Shown one piece after another: positions 6,411 through 10,274 of a stretch of DNA of 10,274 bases. Positions within the stretch are counted from its first letter, which is position 1. Each line of letters starts with the position of its first letter. The stretch comes from Rhodospirillaceae bacterium TMED167 (lineage in GTDB: Bacteria > Pseudomonadota > Alphaproteobacteria > Rhodospirillales_A > UBA2165), in assembly GCA_002170915.1 (NCBI GenBank), contig NHHQ01000033.1:9284-19557 (forward strand), in the 5' to 3' direction. The notes below the pieces were generated by a model. It searched no databases. It saw nothing but the letters and a program-made list of their open reading frames with translations, and had not been told where the DNA came from. A program made the translations under genes and the position numbers.

Positions 6411-7355
6411 ATGGCCAACGTCTTGATTGTCGATGAGGATCACGGACAATACCGGGATTACCTTGAGCCCCGGTTCCCGTTTGTGACCTTTAAATATGCG
6501 AAAAACGGGAACGCGGCGATACCTGACGTTCCGGCGGCGGAAGTCATCATTTCCATTGGCCGCTGGCTGACCCCCGAAATTGCAGGCGCTGCCAAAAATC
6601 TTAAGTGGATGCAGTGCAATATCACCGGCACGGATCACCTGACCGAACCGCTTGGCGGGCGCCCAGATGTGATCTTGACCAATGGGCGAGGGATCCACGG
6701 TCCGCAGATGACCGAAATCACTCTCCTGCATATGCTTGCGCTGTACCGACAGGTCAGGCGCCTCGCCAAAAATCAGGAGACCCATACGTGGGATAGGTTT
6801 TTACCCAATGTGCTGGATACTCGACGGGTGGCAATTCTGGGTCTCGGCGCCATTGCTGAACATATGGCCCGATGTTTCAAGGCGCTCGGCATGACGGTGT
6901 ATGGTATTTCACGGACAGACCGGCCTGTGGACGGGATCGATAAAGTTTTTTCCCGGGATCACATCACCGACGCGGTTGCTGACGTGGATTTCCTCGTAGC
7001 TCTGGTGCCCTTCGGGCCGGACACGGATAAAATCATCGATAAAGCCGTTTTTGATGCGATGAAACCGACAGCCTGCTTCATCAATGTGGCCCGGGGCGGC
7101 GTCGTGGATGAAGTGGCTCTAATAGACGCCCTTAAGTCTGGCAGCATCGCGGCGGCGGGGTTGGATGTTTTCGAGGTCTCGCCTCTCCCGGATGACAATC
7201 CCCTATGGGAGATGGACAACGTTTTTATCACGCCGTTCACCGGCGGGCGAAGCGACATGTACACGGAGCGGATTTTAACAGTGATCGAGCCCAACTTACG
7301 TGCCTATTTGGATGGCAAGTTGGAGAATATGGTTAATATTGTGAACCGCGGCTGA
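6411..7355 (+). CDS. D-2-hydroxyacid dehydrogenase homologue with altered catalytic residues
   Basis: A 314-residue protein of the D-isomer-specific 2-hydroxyacid dehydrogenase family (glyoxylate/hydroxypyruvate reductase type), whose members reduce 2-oxoacids with NAD(P)H in the cytoplasm. The split substrate domain and central Rossmann domain are present. The dinucleotide motif is GLGAIA at 144-149, with Ala in place of the third Gly. ISRT follows the second strand, which may favour NADPH. The family Arg is present (Arg228 in NVARGGVVDE). At the usual Glu position, 29 residues later, there is Ser257 (FEVSPLP instead of FEXEPLP). At the usual His position, 48 residues after Arg, there is Phe276 (ITPFTGG instead of TPHXXG). 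The codons TCG and TTC confirm both. The reading frame is otherwise intact, so this is not simple decay. Ordinary oxoacid reduction is doubtful, and the true reaction is unknown. It is first of three closely spaced genes. Confidence 0.88.
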   Translation: MANVLIVDEDHGQYRDYLEPRFPFVTFKYAKNGNAAIPDVPAAEVIISIGRWLTPEIAGAAKNLKWMQCNITGTDHLTEPLGGRPDVILTNGRGIHGPQMTEITLLHMLALYRQVRRLAKNQETHTWDRFLPNVLDTRRVAILGLGAIAEHMARCFKALGMTVYGISRTDRPVDGIDKVFSRDHITDAVADVDFLVALVPFGPDTDKIIDKAVFDAMKPTACFINVARGGVVDEVALIDALKSGSIAAAGLDVFEVSPLPDDNPLWEMDNVFITPFTGGRSDMYTERILTVIEPNLRAYLDGKLENMVNIVNRG

Positions 7356-7372
7356 AAATAGTTCAAGGCGCA

Positions 7373-7377
7373 GGGAG
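7373..7377 (+). promoter_or_regulatory. Ribosome binding site supporting a GTG start
   Basis: GGGAG lies seven bases before the GTG at 7385. The next in-frame ATG (7394) is 16 bases away, too far, so the GTG start is preferred for the M24 gene. Confidence 0.6.
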
Positions 7378-7384
7378 AAATGAC

Positions 7385-8602
7385 GTGAGTGAAATGTCCG
7401 ACCGCATCAACCGGCCTATCTCCACCCAGGAAATGGAGCGCCGGTGGGCTGCCATCCGCGCTGCTATGGATCAAGCAGGTCTTGATGTCCTCCTAGTGCA
7501 GAACAACAACGACCATATGGGGGGGTACACCAAATACGTCACCGATACTCCGGCCACCAACGGTTATCCCAACACAGTGATTTTCCCGCGCGATGATTTT
7601 ATGACTCAAGTCCATCAAGGGCCCTTCGGCCTCGACCGGGAGCTGGACCCGGCGGGATCTGACGGCATTCACCGTGGGGTACAGCGAATGCTGACGACGC
7701 CTTCTTATGAATCCGCGCCCTATACCCGGAATTACGACGCGGAACTCGCGTGCGTGGCACTGGCACCCTATCAGAACGGCACCATTGGCTTGGTTGGAAC
7801 CTATCAAATGTCTCATGCCTTGGCGGACTATGTCAAAAAAGAGTTCCCCAATGCCTCTTATGTCGAGGCTTCCGACATGATGGACCGCATCAAGGTCATC
7901 AAAAGCCCAGAGGAGCTGGGCTTTATCAAAGACACCGCTGCGCAGCAGGTCGCGTCAATGCAGGCCATTATTGATCAAATTAAACCTGGTATGAAGGATT
8001 CTGACGCGGCGGCCATTGCGCTATATGAGGGAAACAAACTTGGCAGCGAGCAGGGCATTTATTTATGCCAGTCTTATCAATATGGGAAACCAGCCGCCAT
8101 CGGGCCACGGCATTTGCAAGGCCGGGTAATACGGGAAGGCGATATTTTCAATATGTTAGTGGAGAACAATGGGGCTGGCGGATATTACACCGAGATCGGA
8201 CGCACTATTGTGGTCGGCGATGCCCCAAAGGGCGCACTTAAGGAATTGGAAGATGAGCTTGCCTTTACACTGGAGGCCCAGCGCCTGACGCTAGACCTAC
8301 TCAAACCGGGAACGCCTTGCTCAGAAGTGTGGGACACGTTCAACGCATTCATGCGGGACAATGACCGAGAGGCGGAGACCCGGTTGTACTGTCACGGGCA
8401 GGGCTATGATCTGGTGGAGCGGCCACTGATCCGCCAAGACGAACCCATGTGCATTGACCAAAATATGAATATTGTGTGCCACCCGGGGCATATGACGTCG
8501 AATATCTGGTCGTGGATATGTGACAACTATATCATCGGAGATGATGGACCCGGCGATAGCATCCACAACATGCCCCAAAAAATTTTTCAAGCGGGATGTT
8601 GA
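7385..8602 (+). CDS. M24-fold (creatinase-like) hydrolase homologue lacking the metal site
   Basis: A 405-residue protein with a creatinase-type N-domain (about 14-165, containing YVTDTPATNGYP) and a pita-bread M24 domain (about 175-390). The M24 family includes aminopeptidase P, Xaa-Pro dipeptidase, ectoine hydrolase, DMSP lyase DddP and creatinase. The conserved substrate-site His is seen as His243 in GPRHLQG. Of the five metal ligands, the first Asp becomes Val259/Glu260 (LVENNG), the second Asp becomes Glu270 (GYYTEIGRT), and the His is kept (His337 in CHGQGYD). The Glu of the EPG motif becomes His366 (VCHPG) and the last Glu becomes Cys379 (WICDNY). A two-metal peptidase is therefore unlikely; a metal-free creatinase-like C-N hydrolase, or another lytic reaction, fits better. 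The start is GTG, 29 bases after the dehydrogenase stop. The GPGD...H...PQKIF tail is unlike creatinase. The substrate is unknown. Confidence 0.88.
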   Translation: MSEMSDRINRPISTQEMERRWAAIRAAMDQAGLDVLLVQNNNDHMGGYTKYVTDTPATNGYPNTVIFPRDDFMTQVHQGPFGLDRELDPAGSDGIHRGVQRMLTTPSYESAPYTRNYDAELACVALAPYQNGTIGLVGTYQMSHALADYVKKEFPNASYVEASDMMDRIKVIKSPEELGFIKDTAAQQVASMQAIIDQIKPGMKDSDAAAIALYEGNKLGSEQGIYLCQSYQYGKPAAIGPRHLQGRVIREGDIFNMLVENNGAGGYYTEIGRTIVVGDAPKGALKELEDELAFTLEAQRLTLDLLKPGTPCSEVWDTFNAFMRDNDREAETRLYCHGQGYDLVERPLIRQDEPMCIDQNMNIVCHPGHMTSNIWSWICDNYIIGDDGPGDSIHNMPQKIFQAGC

Positions 8603-8638
8603 CTTGCCAGGATCAATTCTACTTGGCACTGTTTAATT

Positions 8639-10249
8639 ATGACAGAGGATCCTGATTTTGATTTTATCATCGTAGGCGCCGGAAGTGCTGGATGTGTGCT
8701 AGCGAGTCGTTTGACCGCGGGTGGTCGCTATTCAGTTCTTCTTTTGGAAGCGGGTGGAGAGGATAAAAATCCCTGGATCCATATTCCAATTGGCTACGGC
8801 AAGCATTTTGATAATCCGAAGGTTAATTGGATGTATTGGTCCAAACCTGGAGAGGAGCGGATCAAGCGCAAGGTCCGTCAACCGCGCGGTAAAGTTGTTG
8901 GCGGGACAAGCTCTATTAACGGACTCGTTTATATGCGGGGCCAGAAAGAGGACTATGACCACTGGCGTCAGCTTGGAAACTCCGGGTGGAGCTATGACGA
9001 TGTGCTCCCGTACTTCAAAAAATCTCAAGATCAGGGGCGGGGCGAGAGCGAATATCACGGTGCTGGCGGACCACTCTCAGTCCAGGACCCCAAAGATCCG
9101 CATCCACTCGCAGACGCTTATATCGAGGCGGCCCAGCAGGCCGGCTATCCGCGCAATGATGATTTCAATGGCGCCGACCAGGAAGGATTTGGTTACATCC
9201 AGTCCACCACCCGGAACGGGCGGCGCTGCAGTGCGGCCGTTGGTTTTTTAAACCCGGTACGTAGCCGCCCGAACCTGACGGTGGCCTCCCATGCACTGGC
9301 TCATCGGGTGCTGTTCGAGGGCGTCAGCGCAATCGGTGTCGAATATCGTCAAAATGGCCAGATGAAAACAGCAGTGGCTGGACGAGAGGTTCTGATCTGC
9401 GCTGGGGCCTATAACACCCCCCAACTGCTTCAAGTCTCCGGTGTCGGCCCCGCCAAACATTTGCAGTCTCTGGGAATTGACGTTGTCGCGGACCGGGCTG
9501 GGGTTGGGGCCAATTTGCAAGATCATTTTAACGCCCCTCTGATGTATCGGCTAAATGAGAGCTTTACCGTTAATGATCTCGTCAACAAATGGACCCATAA
9601 GGTCAGCCATGGGCTAAAATACCTTTTTCAGCGCAGGGGTTACATGGGAATGAGCGTGGCCTATGCCGGCGGCTATCTAAAGGTACATCCCAACACGGCG
9701 ACGCCCGATATTCAGAATTTGCTGATGATGTTCAGTTCTGAATTTATTGGTGATCCAGTTGATCCTTTTCCCGGATGTTCTCTTGTGGTGGCATTAATGC
9801 GACCAGAAAGTCGTGGCTCAGTCATGGTGTCTTCACCCGATCCGGCGGTCCCGCCGGTTATTGATGGCAACTACTTGGCCAGCCCCAAGGACCGGGAAAC
9901 CATGGTGTTGGCGCTTAAAAGATGCCGGGAGATCATGGGACAGTCTGCTCTTCAACGCTACATTGTCGAGGAAATCCGACCTAGCGCGGACTGTCAAACA
10001 GACAGCGACTTCGAAGATTATTTAGAGTCCCACGGCCGCACGTCTTATCACCCGGTGGGCACCTGCCGTATGGGACCGGATGCGGAAGCCGTGGTCGATC
10101 CGCGCCTTCGGGTCACCGGTCTTCGTGGCTTGCGGGTCGTTGATGCGTCCATCATGCCCTCTCTGGTTTCTGGAAACACGAATGGCCCTACCATCATGAT
10201 CGGGGAAAAAGCGTCGGATATGATTTTAGAAGACGCGAGATCAGGCTAG
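8639..10249 (+). CDS. GMC-family FAD-dependent alcohol oxidoreductase
   Basis: A 536-residue glucose-methanol-choline oxidoreductase of the bacterial choline dehydrogenase/AlkJ type, full length for the family. Members oxidise primary alcohols to aldehydes, passing electrons to the quinone pool or oxygen. FAD binding is shown by GAGSAG (13-18) with Glu37 at the end of the second strand. GMC signature 1 lies at about 82-101 (PRGKVVGGTSSINGLVYMRG) and signature 2 at 256-270 (GAYNTPQLLQVSGVG). The catalytic pair is His471 (SYHPVGTC) and Asn515 (SGNTNGPTIMI), so it should be active. There is no signal peptide. The start is fixed by the family N-terminus (FDFIIVGAGSAG) directly after it, although no Shine-Dalgarno site is seen; the closest purine run (CAGGA at about 8609) is 26 bases away. 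It lies 36 bases after the M24 gene and is probably in the same transcript. No betaine genes adjoin it, so choline is not a supported substrate. Confidence 0.93.
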   Translation: MTEDPDFDFIIVGAGSAGCVLASRLTAGGRYSVLLLEAGGEDKNPWIHIPIGYGKHFDNPKVNWMYWSKPGEERIKRKVRQPRGKVVGGTSSINGLVYMRGQKEDYDHWRQLGNSGWSYDDVLPYFKKSQDQGRGESEYHGAGGPLSVQDPKDPHPLADAYIEAAQQAGYPRNDDFNGADQEGFGYIQSTTRNGRRCSAAVGFLNPVRSRPNLTVASHALAHRVLFEGVSAIGVEYRQNGQMKTAVAGREVLICAGAYNTPQLLQVSGVGPAKHLQSLGIDVVADRAGVGANLQDHFNAPLMYRLNESFTVNDLVNKWTHKVSHGLKYLFQRRGYMGMSVAYAGGYLKVHPNTATPDIQNLLMMFSSEFIGDPVDPFPGCSLVVALMRPESRGSVMVSSPDPAVPPVIDGNYLASPKDRETMVLALKRCREIMGQSALQRYIVEEIRPSADCQTDSDFEDYLESHGRTSYHPVGTCRMGPDAEAVVDPRLRVTGLRGLRVVDASIMPSLVSGNTNGPTIMIGEKASDMILEDARSG

Positions 10250-10274
10250 GCCTTGGCGGCACCCTTACCGTGAC
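10246..10274 (-). CDS. Possible C-terminal end of a convergent gene
   Basis: On the minus strand a TAG at 10248-10246 is preceded by eight open codons to the window edge, encoding HGKGAAKA, a plausible Lys/Ala-rich protein tail. It would overlap the GMC stop codon tail-to-tail. The stretch is far too short to identify and could be chance. Confidence 0.2.

Noticed and set aside
6411..6480. Response-regulator-like N-terminus (VLIVDEDHG)
   Set aside because: Only this short string resembles a receiver domain. The rest is the 2-hydroxyacid dehydrogenase fold with a Rossmann motif and NVARGGVVDE.
7385..8602. DMSP lyase DddP, also an M24-fold protein
   Set aside because: DddP keeps a full metal-binding set of Asp, His and Glu residues; here most of those positions are changed.
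8639..10249. Choline dehydrogenase BetA as a firm identity
   Set aside because: The GMC signatures are shared by many alcohol dehydrogenases, and no betaine aldehyde dehydrogenase, BetI or choline transporter is nearby.

Overview
The window looks like a piece of an alphaproteobacterial chromosome. The grounds are a moderately GC-rich composition, a fused single-chain indolepyruvate ferredoxin oxidoreductase of the kind common in proteobacteria, Shine-Dalgarno sites of the GGAGG type, and the general look of the CitE-like, M24 and GMC proteins. This is inference: no rRNA, tRNA or housekeeping marker is present. I see no insertion sequence, phage gene or CRISPR array.

Layout: (1) 1-3090, plus strand: the C-terminal ~1029 codons of a fused indolepyruvate ferredoxin oxidoreductase, whose start lies outside the window. 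(2) 3150-4765, minus strand, convergent with the first gene: a two-gene operon of a CitE/HpcH-type acyl-CoA lyase followed by a small alpha/beta hydrolase, joined by a one-base TAATG overlap. (3) 4766-5037: a 272-base divergent control region. (4) 5038-10249, plus strand: an alpha/beta hydrolase with a helical N-terminal domain (FrsA / 2,6-dihydroxypseudooxynicotine hydrolase type), a 155-base gap, then three tightly spaced genes: a D-2-hydroxyacid dehydrogenase homologue, an M24 (creatinase/aminopeptidase P fold) homologue and a GMC-family FAD oxidoreductase. A possible last few codons of a convergent minus-strand gene sit at the right edge.

The minus-strand pair and the plus-strand genes read as a catabolic gene cluster around a shared divergent promoter region. 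Available chemistries are alcohol oxidation (GMC), C-C or ester hydrolysis (two alpha/beta hydrolases), acyl-CoA C-C lysis or thioester hydrolysis (CitE-like) and possibly C-N hydrolysis (M24). The substrate is unknown, and no transporter or regulator lies in the window.

The most notable observation is that two adjacent genes encode clear members of well-known enzyme families with altered active sites. The 2-hydroxyacid dehydrogenase homologue keeps the catalytic Arg but has Ser and Phe where the Glu and His belong. The M24 homologue has lost most of the five metal ligands, leaving a creatinase-like, probably metal-free site. Together they suggest a pathway whose chemistry would be misread from family names alone.
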